Shown: positions 23,549 to 32,283 of the stretch, one piece after another
Layout: every line of letters starts with the position of its first letter
Numbering within the stretch: the first letter of the stretch is position 1
DNA from: Desulfobacterales bacterium HSG2
GTDB taxonomy: Bacteria; Desulfobacterota; Desulfobacteria; Desulfobacterales; 4be13
NCBI GenBank assembly: GCA_030378035.1
Contig: JAUCGI010000039.1
Coordinates: 1-37,621 of the forward strand
DNA length: 37,621 nucleotides
Direction: 5' to 3'
The notes under the pieces: model-generated
Seen by the model: only the letters and a program-made list of their open reading frames with translations
Told to the model about the DNA's origin: nothing
Database searches by the model: none
Program-made: the position numbers and the translations under genes

Positions 23549-23669
23549 AAGTACCTGCCATAAATTCTTTTGTTCTCACCTTTGTGCCTTTCTTTGTGCC
23601 TTTCTTTGTGCCTTTCTTTGTGCCTTTGTGTGAGATATGAAATGCCGAAAAACTTATGGCCAGGTACTT
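23549..23669. mobile_element. MITE-like element, AAGTACC family, copy D
   Basis: AAGTACCTGCCATAAATTC at the left and ACTTATGGCCAGGTACTT at the right are the family ends. The interior repeats CTTTGTGCCTTT several times and ends GTGTGAGATATGAAAT, as in copy C. It lies just downstream of hutI. Confidence 0.75.
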
Positions 23670-23684
23670 AAAGGTATCAGGATC

Positions 23685-23972
23685 ATAAGTGTAAACTTAG
23701 GACTTAATCTAGGCCGTCTAAAAATGCCGTTTTTAGCCATGATTTTTTGCCCGGTTTCCGGCCCCTGAAAAATTTGACCACAATGCCCGTTTTAACAGGA
23801 GTCAGCCTGAATATCAGGGGCCAAAAAGCGGGCAAGGGAAATTAGCTGATTTAGACGGCTTAATCTTAATCTTGATCTTGATCTTGATCCTGCCCGTGTC
23901 CGTTTGATCAAAATCAAAATAAAGATAAAGATAAAGATAAAGAGTTTTGGGAATCCTTAAGTTTACACTTAT
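23685..23972. mobile_element. MITE-like element, ATAAGTGTAAACTTA family, copy 2, with nested insertion
   Basis: The ends ATAAGTGTAAACTTA (23685-23699) and TAAGTTTACACTTAT (23958-23972) are the same as in the copy at 1502-1613. The original interior is a hexamer-rich hairpin (CTTGAT runs against AAAGAT runs). It is interrupted at 23711-23859 by a second element with GCCGTCTAAA and TTTAGACGGC ends. Together with copy 1 this shows a family with constant ends and variable contents. Confidence 0.75.
23711..23859. mobile_element. Nested inverted-repeat element with GCCGTCTAAA ends
   Basis: GCCGTCTAAA (from 23713) and TTTAGACGGC (to 23859) are inverted ends. TTAATCT occurs directly on both sides (23704-23710 and 23860-23866) and may be a target-site duplication. 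The interior has further inverse arms (GCCCGGTTTCCGGCCCCTG and CAGGGGCCAAAAAGCGGGC). It sits within the 23685-23972 element. No coding frame. Confidence 0.65.
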
Positions 23973-24790
23973 GGACAACGGATCAGGGGATTAAACGGAT
24001 TTGCCTGATATCCGTTCAATCCTGATATCCGTTGTCATTTTTCACCCGAATATGACAACGGATCAGGGGATTAAACGGATTTGCCTGTTATCCGTTCAAT
24101 CCTGGTATCCGTTGTCATTTTTCACCCGAATATGACAACGGATCAGGGGATTAAACGGATTTGCCTGTTATCCGTTCAATCCTGGTATCCGTTGTCATTT
24201 TTCACCCGAATATGACAACGGATCAGGGGATTAAACGGATTTGCCTGTTATCCGTTCAATCCTGGTATCCGTTGTCATTTTTCACCCGAATATGACAACG
24301 GATCAGGGGATTAAACGGATTTGCCTGATATCCGTTCAATCCTGGTATCCGTTGTCATTTTTCACCCGAATATGACAACGGATCAGGGGATTAAACGGAT
24401 TTGCCTGATATCCGTTCAATCCTGATATCCGTTGTCATTTTTCACCCGAATATGGCAACGGACCAGGGGATGAAACGGATTTGCCTGTTATCCGTTCAAT
24501 CCTGATATCCGTTGTCATTTTTCACCCGAATATGGCAACGGACCAGGGGATGAAACGGATTTGCCTGTTATCCGTTCAATCCTGATATCCGTTGTCATTT
24601 TTCACCCGAATATGACAACGGATCAGGGGATTAAACGGATTTGCCTGTTATCCGTTTAATCCTGTTATCCGTTGTCATTTTTCACCCGAATATGACAACG
24701 GATATCAGGATTAAACGGATATCCCCGGTCCGGCATAAGCCGGCGAACCGGAGACGGATATCCGTTTCATCCTAAAATCCGGTGTCATAT
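23970..24790. repeat. 80-bp hairpin satellite, about ten copies
   Basis: The unit start TATGACAACGG recurs at exact 80-bp steps (24051, 24131, 24211, 24291, 24371, 24451, 24531, 24611, 24691), with a first partial unit at 23970. Each unit is a long inverted repeat: GACAACGGATCAGGGGATT and AAACGGAT pair with ATCCGTTCAAT and CCTGGTATCCGTTGTC. Units are joined by the constant linker TTTTTCACCCGAATA. Variation is limited mostly to GATA/GTTA/GGTA positions and two GGCAACGGACCAGG units. The last unit (24691-24785) is diverged, with a different inner hairpin. No protein is encoded. Confidence 0.93.
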
Positions 24791-24881
24791 TTCCCGGGAC
24801 CACAAAAAGCGTCAGAATCAGGAATGTTTACGTTCAAGTTCAAGTTTTTAAAAACAACATATCAAAGAGGAGAAAAAGCAA

Positions 24882-27269
24882 ATGACCAAATCATCATTGT
24901 ACACAGGCAGTATGCACTATTTCTTTGCTGCATTTCTGACCCTGTCCGTTCTTATCCTGAACCCCTGTCCGGCAGACGGGATAACCTGCAAAGACCTGCT
25001 GGAAGCGTCAACCGACAGATTCCATGCGCTCAGATTCCAAAAAGAACAACTGGCCGCTTTAAATCGACAGGATCCGGCTGATCCGATGTGGCCTTTGCAG
25101 ACGTTCCTGGTTGGCGAAGTGTTCAGACTGCGGGAAGACACGGTTGCCGGTGATCGGGCAATCAGATTCCGGCGAGAAGGCTCGGGGCAGGCTGACAGCT
25201 ATCGGGCAGTGGCCGAATGGGCCGCAAAGGATCCGTATCAGGACGGCAGAGGCGGAAGCGGCATTGCGATTATCGCGTTATGGCGATGGCTCGGAATTGT
25301 CGGGGAACAGAGAATCACTGAGAGCGAACTCACGCACCTTGTCGAAGTCTATGAAAAATTGAAAAACGTCCCTCTGGCAAACGGAATGCTTCATCCTCCG
25401 AAACATGGAACCTTTCTTTCCACACTGCCCCAGATTCAGGAAGCCATCCCCCGGCAGATCGCTTATCTGGCTTATGATCTGGGACATAGGGAACTGGCCG
25501 GAAAATATTTTCTGGAATACCTCCGGGTCGCCAGTTCATCCGCACTCGACCCGGTCGGAAGGAGAATAATGAGAGACATCCCGAGCTCGGAGATTTCCCG
25601 TGATCAGGTCAGTCTCCTGTGGGCAAAGCGGCTGTTCGCGCTTAAAAAATATGACGAGTCCCTTGAGATTCTCAGCGGTCTCAGCAACAGCAAAGAGACG
25701 CGTGTGCGTTCGGAAGCGGCTCTGTATCAGGCCAAAATCATGCGCAAACGACGTGCCCGCTCTGAAATCACGGCTCTGCTCAGTTCCGCATACAATGGGA
25801 CAGCAGACCCTGAGCTTGCACAAAAGGCCCTTTATGAACGGGCATTGGTAAACGGACGGCGGGGAATGGAAAGGGATACCAAGGCTTATGAAAGGGACCT
25901 TCTGCGACTCATCAGGGAATTTCCTTCCGGGCAACTGCATGACGATGCCCTGTACCAACTGGCCCAGTATCATCAGAATGAGGGAAAGACGGAGGAGGCA
26001 TTAACATATTACGGTTATCTGAGAAACTTCAAGGGAAAGAATGACAGGGCGGATTCCGCCCATTTCTACCCGGCAATGACGCTGTACGGAAAGGGTGGAA
26101 ATCGGAAAACAAAGGAGGCCACTGATCTCCTGAAGGAACTCATGCGTAAGCGTCCGGACGGACCCATGCGTTTCAACACACAGTTCTGGCTGGGTCGTTT
26201 TTTTGAAGAGACTGGGAAATCAGACCGGGCTGAAAGGTATTTCCGGCAAATCATAGCGGACGCCCCTTTTCATTACTACGCCATCCGGGCGAGAATGCAT
26301 CTCAACATGGGAAACAGGGCAAAGCGTCAGCTCCGGCCGGATAAAAAGACACGCTCTGAATTAAGGGATGCGTTCGGAGAGAGTTTCGTGGACAGAAATC
26401 TGTCTCCGAGTTCCGCTTATCACCGCCGGATAAAAGAATCTCTTGACACGGGACTTTATGAAACCGCGCTGAATGCGGAAAAACGGCTTCAGAGAGGGTT
26501 TCCCACGGAGCGGATTGAATATCTGTCTCTGAAAAGACTGGATGAGCGGATCGCCGGACTGGGCGTACTCCTCTCACTGCGCCAGGATGCCCTGACAGCA
26601 AAGAAGATAAATGCCTCTTCGTCAAACATGTTTCAGATCGCCGGCAGCATCGGGGAGACTGCCGGGGACTGGCCGTTTGTGATGACCATGGTTATGCTGG
26701 CGGGCGAATATTATGAGGAGGGGACTGCGCCCCAGAGAGACAGGCGGTATCTGGCAACCGCCTATCCGGCAGTCTTCAGAAACGCGGTCAGGAAGGAAAG
26801 CTCGCGTTACAAAACACCGCCGGAAATGGTGTACAGCATGATGCGCCGGGAGAGCCGGTTTTCCCCCATCGCGCTTTCCAAAAGTTCCGCATTCGGACTT
26901 TTCCAGTTCATGCCGCGCACATTTCAGGTGCTGGATAACCGCTGGAATCTCCTGGAAAACAGCGGAACAGGGTCAAGGGAGGAGTTTCTTGCCGATCCCG
27001 GCCGGAGTATAAATCTCGGTGCAAGATGGTGCAGGCAGGAGCTGCTCAACAGGTATGAGAAATACGGAGAGCGGGATATTTTGTTTGCCCTCATGGATCA
27101 TAACGCGGGAAGCCCTGCTGTGAAAGGGTGGATCAAAAACTGGAAGAAGCAGGGATTTGACAGGGATATCGAATATATGATTGAGACCACGCGCTATGGA
27201 CAGACCCGTATTTTCACCCGAAGAGTGCTGGGGGATATGTTTGTCTCGGAAGCTGGCGGCCTTTTTTAA
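24882..27269 (+). CDS. Slt70-like soluble lytic transglycosylase
   Basis: 795 aa. An N-terminal signal (hydrophobic core about 12-28) is followed by a long TPR/superhelical region (about 200-600; EKTEEALTYYGYLRNF and SDRAERYFRQI are typical). The C-terminal SLT domain (about 630-770) has catalytic E657 in MMRRESRFSP, then SAFGLFQFMPRTF, LGARWCRQEL and LMDHNAGSPAV. It cleaves peptidoglycan to 1,6-anhydromuropeptides in the periplasm. It is longer than E. coli Slt70. AGAGGAG stands about 10 nt upstream of the ATG, directly after the hairpin satellite. It converges on the comEC-like gene with an 18-bp gap. Confidence 0.9.
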   Translation: MTKSSLYTGSMHYFFAAFLTLSVLILNPCPADGITCKDLLEASTDRFHALRFQKEQLAALNRQDPADPMWPLQTFLVGEVFRLREDTVAGDRAIRFRREGSGQADSYRAVAEWAAKDPYQDGRGGSGIAIIALWRWLGIVGEQRITESELTHLVEVYEKLKNVPLANGMLHPPKHGTFLSTLPQIQEAIPRQIAYLAYDLGHRELAGKYFLEYLRVASSSALDPVGRRIMRDIPSSEISRDQVSLLWAKRLFALKKYDESLEILSGLSNSKETRVRSEAALYQAKIMRKRRARSEITALLSSAYNGTADPELAQKALYERALVNGRRGMERDTKAYERDLLRLIREFPSGQLHDDALYQLAQYHQNEGKTEEALTYYGYLRNFKGKNDRADSAHFYPAMTLYGKGGNRKTKEATDLLKELMRKRPDGPMRFNTQFWLGRFFEETGKSDRAERYFRQIIADAPFHYYAIRARMHLNMGNRAKRQLRPDKKTRSELRDAFGESFVDRNLSPSSAYHRRIKESLDTGLYETALNAEKRLQRGFPTERIEYLSLKRLDERIAGLGVLLSLRQDALTAKKINASSSNMFQIAGSIGETAGDWPFVMTMVMLAGEYYEEGTAPQRDRRYLATAYPAVFRNAVRKESSRYKTPPEMVYSMMRRESRFSPIALSKSSAFGLFQFMPRTFQVLDNRWNLLENSGTGSREEFLADPGRSINLGARWCRQELLNRYEKYGERDILFALMDHNAGSPAVKGWIKNWKKQGFDRDIEYMIETTRYGQTRIFTRRVLGDMFVSEAGGLF

Positions 27270-27287
27270 CAAGGAGTTTTGGAAACT

Positions 27288-29870
27288 TCAGATGTCCGGG
27301 AGAATATGCGTCATAATCCTGACCGACTCCCCATTCGTTGAGATAGTGACCGCTCCGTCTTCATCCGTGCGATATATCTCATATCCCCGCTCCTCATATC
27401 TCTTCATCACTGTCCAATGCGGCATCCTGAATCTGTTCTTCCACCCTGCGGATATGATAACATATTCAGGATCGACAGCATCAAGGAACGCTTCAGAGCT
27501 TGATGTTTTGCTGCCGTGATGCGGCGCTATGAGGACGACACTTTTTAATTTGTCTCCTGCCATTTCCACAAGCTCTTTCTCGGCTTTGGCTTGAATATCT
27601 CCGGGGAAGAGGAAGGATACTTCTCCGAATGTGACCTTTACCACAAGGGAATTGTTATTGGTTTTTTTTCGCCACTTTTCGCCTTTCTCCATAAAGTCTT
27701 TCGGCGGATAAAGAATTTCCAGACAGACTTCGTTAATCTCATGTTCGCTAATCATATCTTTGAATTCAGGGTGAGGAATCCGATTCTCTCTGATAATGCT
27801 CATAAACGCCTGATATCTCATCTCATTCGATTCATCGTTATTGCTCCAGACCTCTTTTACATTAAAATGCTCGGCAACATATAACAGACCGTTCAGATGG
27901 TCGCCGTCAGGGTGGGAAAGTATGATTTTGTCAAGTGTCTTGATTCTTTTATGCCATAAAAAGGGAGCAAGTATCCTTTCTCCCACATCAAACTTGGAAC
28001 CATCGGGAAAGCCGCCGCCGTCCATAAGAAAGCAGAAACCTCCCGGCGTCTCCACCAGCGCGGAACTTCCCTGGCCCACATCTATCACCGTTATCCTCAG
28101 ATCATCATGCCGGAATCTCTGGTTTATCCAGAAATAACCGTCAGCAATTCCTGCGAACACGATGATTATAGCGACGACCTTTGCCCGTTTTCGTCTGAAT
28201 CTCTCTTTTTCATCGTCTGTTTCCGGGTGAATCGCTATCATCTCCAAAACCGCCCAGATCAATACATAAAAGCCGAATATTTCAAGATACGTCGGCGTCA
28301 CCGTTTCAAGGGTGTTTGCCAGCACAATCGCACTGATATGGATGCATACCGAAGCCCATCCGAAGCCGAAGAGATGTAAAAGCACGGAGATCAGGCCCAG
28401 AGGCACGACAACAAAACCGATAACCGGAATGAAGACAAAGTTTGCAAAGAGTCCCACCAATGTCACTTGGTTGTAGTAAAGCATAACAAAAGGGACTGTG
28501 CCGAGAGTGGCGAGAAGTGAAACCAGGAAAAAGGAGAACAACTTTTCTCTTATCTGCTTTCTTTCCATCATCCTCTTGGTGCCACGCAACTTTGAATGGC
28601 CGTATATTATTGAGAAAATAGCAGAAAATGACAACTGAAACGAGGCAGAAAAAAGAGAGGGCGGATGAACGACAAGAATCAGAACTGCTGTAAGCGACAG
28701 GGTGTTCATGGGGTCGTCTCCTTTTTCAATGACAAGCGCCATCAGTAAAATCGTAGCCGCAACAACTGTTCTGTAAACAGGGGTGCAAACCGACATCCCC
28801 ACAAGCAGACCGTAAACAATCAGCAAAAGCCAGGATGAAATCACGATTGCCAGGATATCTCCGGACCCGTATCCCTCTTCAGGGATAAGTGTTATCATAA
28901 AAACAGCGGCCGCGATGACAACTCTGTGAGCAGGACTGGAAACCGATATCCCGGCAAGCAGACCGTAACCAATTACCGGAAACCAGGATAAAATCGCAGC
29001 TCCTTTTTTGTCCAACGCTTTCCAAAGGAAAAACGGAAACCGGGAGAGCAGCCAGCGGAAAAAAATAAATGCGGCACCCGCGATAATGCCGATGTGAAGC
29101 CCTGAAATGGCGAGAAGATGAGCGATTCCCGCATGACTGAAATCCTCCCGTACCGACTCTGAAATTTCGCTTTTATCCCCGATAATCAGGGCTTTTAACA
29201 CGCCCACATGCTTTCCCGGGCCTGTCTCTTCGATAAGTTCCGAAATTTCGGAGCGAAACGCCTCTATGCCTCCATCCTCTCTCTTATCTTCCAGCACATC
29301 AAAGAGTTCAACCCAGTCTCCGTAAACGGAAGCCGTCACCCAGACTTCCCGGGAAGCCATGAAGCGTTTATAATCAAATCCGCCCGGATTCTTGAAGTTC
29401 CTGATGGATTTGATCCTGCTGACAAAAGAGACTTTGTCGCCCACGGAGAGATCATCATGGACGCCTTCCATCGTAACATGAATATTCCCTGTAACAGATG
29501 TATTTCTCCCGAGTGTTTCGACCCGCAAGATGAATTTCATACGATCTCCGTCCTTTATCGGCTTTTCGTCAATTACGCCGGTGATGATCCATTTGTCTCC
29601 ATCTGCGTAATGGATCAGATGATCAGGAGGAAATCGGGGTGCCACATAAGGCTGTATGGAAAGATAGCCATACACAAAAAACAGGATCGCTATGGACAGA
29701 AAAGATATTTTATCATCATTTAGAAGCTTCAGAATGATGACGGCCGCACATATAATGATGACGAAGTATGTCCATCCCCTATGATCCGGGAATGAGGCAC
29801 CGGCAATGATGCCGGCGACCAGTAGCGGCAGGGAGAGAATTATAGGGCGATGGAGAAATTTGTCTGTCAT
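27288..29870 (-). CDS. comEC: ComEC/Rec2-family DNA uptake channel with internal duplication
   Basis: 860 aa. An N-terminal membrane and OB-like region (DUF4131 type) is followed by the Competence domain (AHLLAISGLHIGIIAG is diagnostic). The C-terminal metallo-beta-lactamase-like domain has VIDVGQGSSALVETP, LSHPDGDHLNG and LIAPHHGSKTSSS. It would form the inner-membrane channel for single-stranded DNA uptake. The Competence domain has a tandem duplication: GYGLLAGISVSSPAHRVVIA is followed by VYGLLVGMSVCTPVYRTVVA, where homologues usually have one copy. The start is at 29870, with AAGGAAACAATA just upstream. The frame extends 40 codons further into hexamer repeats, read as an artefact. Confidence 0.9.
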   Translation of the reverse strand: MTDKFLHRPIILSLPLLVAGIIAGASFPDHRGWTYFVIIICAAVIILKLLNDDKISFLSIAILFFVYGYLSIQPYVAPRFPPDHLIHYADGDKWIITGVIDEKPIKDGDRMKFILRVETLGRNTSVTGNIHVTMEGVHDDLSVGDKVSFVSRIKSIRNFKNPGGFDYKRFMASREVWVTASVYGDWVELFDVLEDKREDGGIEAFRSEISELIEETGPGKHVGVLKALIIGDKSEISESVREDFSHAGIAHLLAISGLHIGIIAGAAFIFFRWLLSRFPFFLWKALDKKGAAILSWFPVIGYGLLAGISVSSPAHRVVIAAAVFMITLIPEEGYGSGDILAIVISSWLLLIVYGLLVGMSVCTPVYRTVVAATILLMALVIEKGDDPMNTLSLTAVLILVVHPPSLFSASFQLSFSAIFSIIYGHSKLRGTKRMMERKQIREKLFSFFLVSLLATLGTVPFVMLYYNQVTLVGLFANFVFIPVIGFVVVPLGLISVLLHLFGFGWASVCIHISAIVLANTLETVTPTYLEIFGFYVLIWAVLEMIAIHPETDDEKERFRRKRAKVVAIIIVFAGIADGYFWINQRFRHDDLRITVIDVGQGSSALVETPGGFCFLMDGGGFPDGSKFDVGERILAPFLWHKRIKTLDKIILSHPDGDHLNGLLYVAEHFNVKEVWSNNDESNEMRYQAFMSIIRENRIPHPEFKDMISEHEINEVCLEILYPPKDFMEKGEKWRKKTNNNSLVVKVTFGEVSFLFPGDIQAKAEKELVEMAGDKLKSVVLIAPHHGSKTSSSEAFLDAVDPEYVIISAGWKNRFRMPHWTVMKRYEERGYEIYRTDEDGAVTISTNGESVRIMTHILPDI

Positions 29871-29877
29871 TATTGTT

Positions 29878-29996
29878 TCCTTCTCTTTCTCTTGCTCTTG
29901 CTCTTTCTCTTTCTCTTGCTCTTTCTCTTGCCGTGTCCGTTCGATCAAGATAAAGATTAAGAGAAAGAGCAAGAGTAAGAGAAAGAGCAAGAGTAT
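29878..29996. repeat. Hexamer-rich hairpin between the patatin gene and comEC
   Basis: Runs of CTCTTT and CTTGCT are followed by CCGTGTCCGTTCGATCAAG and complementary runs of AAGAGA and AGCAAG, so the segment can fold into a long A/G-C/T hairpin. The centre (CCGTGTCCGTT-GATCAA) also occurs in the interior of the element at 23685-23972, which links them. It may separate transcription of the two minus-strand genes. Confidence 0.65.
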
Positions 29997-32254
29997 CAGA
30001 AACCTTTTCCAAGATACAGATAAACGGAATTTCGGCCACCCTCGGCATACCCGAACCCGAGATAAAGGGGCCCCAGAAAAGAATCGACCCCGAGAAACAC
30101 GCTTCCTGCCGGAATCAGAGAACCGAAATCGATATCATCCGTATCCTCCCAGACATTCCCTGTCTCTAATGAACACCCAAGATAAGTAATGTCGCCGATT
30201 TGCCGATAGTAAATCATAGCGCCGGAGAGTGAGTGAGGACCGTAAATCTCTTTTTCATGATAGCCTGACAAGTTAAGAAAACCACCCAGAGGAAAATTGT
30301 GCTGGATTGAAACTTCATCATCAAACACGGTCGCACCTTTCAGATGCATAATCAGCGTGTTTTTATCCAAGGTGTGGGCCGTCCCCTCTATAAACACCAG
30401 TCGATTAAAAGAAATATCCGCACCCAGTTCTTCCCTGAAGAATGCCCATTCAACGGCGGCTTTTGCCCCATGCCTGGGAAAATTGAGCGAGTCTAATGTG
30501 TCGTAAGAGAATCGCGCAAAAATGTCACCATCGTCAAAATCAAACTCCTCTGCATAGGGGGGGCCTATACGCACCTCAGCCTTACCCATAACCCGACGAA
30601 TGCCAAACTTCAGCTCTCCCCAGTCTCCCAGTTCGCGCCCCCCCTCGAGTCCGATGGTAGAGGTGGAGACGCGGTACTGAGAAACAAGGTCTCCGGAACG
30701 GAACAGGTTTACATTCCGATTTTCATATTCGACGTAAGGGGATAAAAAATAGCGCAGCGAATGGTCGAGAGGCTGATAAAATTCAGTAAAAAACCGGGGG
30801 TTCTTACCAACAGTCACCTCGGTCCGCCATTCACCGCCCAGACGATTCAACTCGGTCATGGTGTAACTTATGCCGAGATCATAACTGTTCTCTCCCTGAA
30901 GATCATCCGCCAGCCTGATGCCGAATTGGAGATAGTTGGGCCCCCATGACTTCCCGATAGCGTTGACGAGCAAGCCTGTTTTCTCTTTCTCGGTGACAAG
31001 ATTATAATCAACATTTTCAAAGATATCCAGAGCGTAAATGGCCCCGATATCTTCTTTCAAAGCAGAGAGATCGGGTTCTTTTCCCAGTTTTGCATGTATC
31101 CGGGATGCGATGACCTCATCTGACAGGCGTGAGTTGTTTACAACACGAATAAAGTCAATGGTTATGGGGTCGTGTACGCTTCTTTTTTCACGTTCAGTTA
31201 GATACGCGTCATATTCGGACTGGGAGAGGGAGAGAGACTGCAAGCGCTGCCTCAGATTTGCGGCTGCTTTTTCTCCGATAGCAATGCCCTCGGCAGATCG
31301 GCCGAAGTCAGCCGAACCCAGATCGCCAAGCTCAGGCTGAATCAGAATATCATTCGGTCCGAGGGCTTCAATTTGGGCTTTGACATTTGAATGCGTCATC
31401 AATCGGGTCAGTTGATCGGTGATGTTCAGTACCGATTTTATCTTATGACCCGGCATGAGAGGCGTTCCCACATTCACAGCGATAACCACATCCGCACCCA
31501 TTCCCCTTGCAATATCAACAGGCAGATTATTGGCAACTCCTCCGTCCACCAGCAACCTTCCGTCGATCCGTATTGGCGAGAACACACCCGGCACCGACAT
31601 ACTGGCCCGCATTGCATTGGCAAGATCGCCGGACCCGATCACCACCACTTCACCGGTTTCGATATTCGTTGTCACGGCCCGGTAAGGGATGGAAAGTTCA
31701 TCAAAATTCTCTGTTTTGGCTACGGGGATCGTCAGCGATTTCAAAATAAAATTAAGCTTCTGTCCCTGGATAAGCCCCTGGGGCAAAAGTAATTCTCCGT
31801 CCCTGAATCCGGGACTTGACTTTACCATGAAATTCAGGTCGTCGTGCTTGTCACGAAACGAGCGTTTCTCCCGAGGCGAGGCGTCCCGGAACGCGTCATT
31901 CCAGTCGATATTCGTGATGGCGGTTTCAAGCTCGTCAGGCCCCATACCGGAGGCATAAAGACCGCCGACAATAGACCCCATGCTGGTACCCGCGATGACA
32001 TCAATCGGGATTCTCAGTTCCTCAAGGATTTTTATGACGCCGATATGGGCCGCCCCGCGCGCTCCGCCGCCGCCCAATACAAGCCCTATCCTGGGACGAT
32101 CCGCCTGCCCCGTGTCTGATGCGCCCGCAGTTACCGACAGAACAAAGAAGAGAAGCATAAATACAGCCAAGCCCGGCTTCAAAAAAATTCCTTTGCGTTT
32201 ATTGTTTGTAAGAAAAGGGTTTCTGACTCTTTTGTGATTTTCCTGGTCGGACAT
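29996..32254 (-). CDS. Patatin-like phospholipase with outer-membrane beta-barrel (PlpD-like)
   Basis: 752 aa. The signal sequence has a long basic n-region and a hydrophobic core at 28-44. The patatin domain has an oxyanion loop GGGGARG (61-67), nucleophile S91 in GTSMG, and the catalytic aspartate in RLLVDGGVANN. A POTRA-like segment follows (about 370-450), then a C-terminal Omp85/Bac_surface_Ag-type beta-barrel ending in YLYLGKGF, with the terminal Phe expected for barrel insertion. This is the type Vd secretion (PlpD) architecture, so the lipase is probably exported. GGAGGAACAA precedes the ATG. It follows the chemoreceptor remnant by 29 bp. A ~95% identical fragment of it recurs at 37459-37621. 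Confidence 0.93.
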   Translation of the reverse strand: MSDQENHKRVRNPFLTNNKRKGIFLKPGLAVFMLLFFVLSVTAGASDTGQADRPRIGLVLGGGGARGAAHIGVIKILEELRIPIDVIAGTSMGSIVGGLYASGMGPDELETAITNIDWNDAFRDASPREKRSFRDKHDDLNFMVKSSPGFRDGELLLPQGLIQGQKLNFILKSLTIPVAKTENFDELSIPYRAVTTNIETGEVVVIGSGDLANAMRASMSVPGVFSPIRIDGRLLVDGGVANNLPVDIARGMGADVVIAVNVGTPLMPGHKIKSVLNITDQLTRLMTHSNVKAQIEALGPNDILIQPELGDLGSADFGRSAEGIAIGEKAAANLRQRLQSLSLSQSEYDAYLTEREKRSVHDPITIDFIRVVNNSRLSDEVIASRIHAKLGKEPDLSALKEDIGAIYALDIFENVDYNLVTEKEKTGLLVNAIGKSWGPNYLQFGIRLADDLQGENSYDLGISYTMTELNRLGGEWRTEVTVGKNPRFFTEFYQPLDHSLRYFLSPYVEYENRNVNLFRSGDLVSQYRVSTSTIGLEGGRELGDWGELKFGIRRVMGKAEVRIGPPYAEEFDFDDGDIFARFSYDTLDSLNFPRHGAKAAVEWAFFREELGADISFNRLVFIEGTAHTLDKNTLIMHLKGATVFDDEVSIQHNFPLGGFLNLSGYHEKEIYGPHSLSGAMIYYRQIGDITYLGCSLETGNVWEDTDDIDFGSLIPAGSVFLGVDSFLGPLYLGFGYAEGGRNSVYLYLGKGF

Positions 32255-32283
32255 TTGTTCCTCCTTTAATTTCGCTCTTAATC

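Noticed and set aside
23970..24790. CRISPR array
   Set aside because: The period is regular, but the linker between hairpins is constant and the whole 80-bp unit repeats. There are no unique spacers and no cas1 or cas2 nearby.
29871..29990. Forty-residue N-terminal extension of ComEC
   Set aside because: It is translated hexamer repeat; a good ribosome-binding site precedes the start at 29870.
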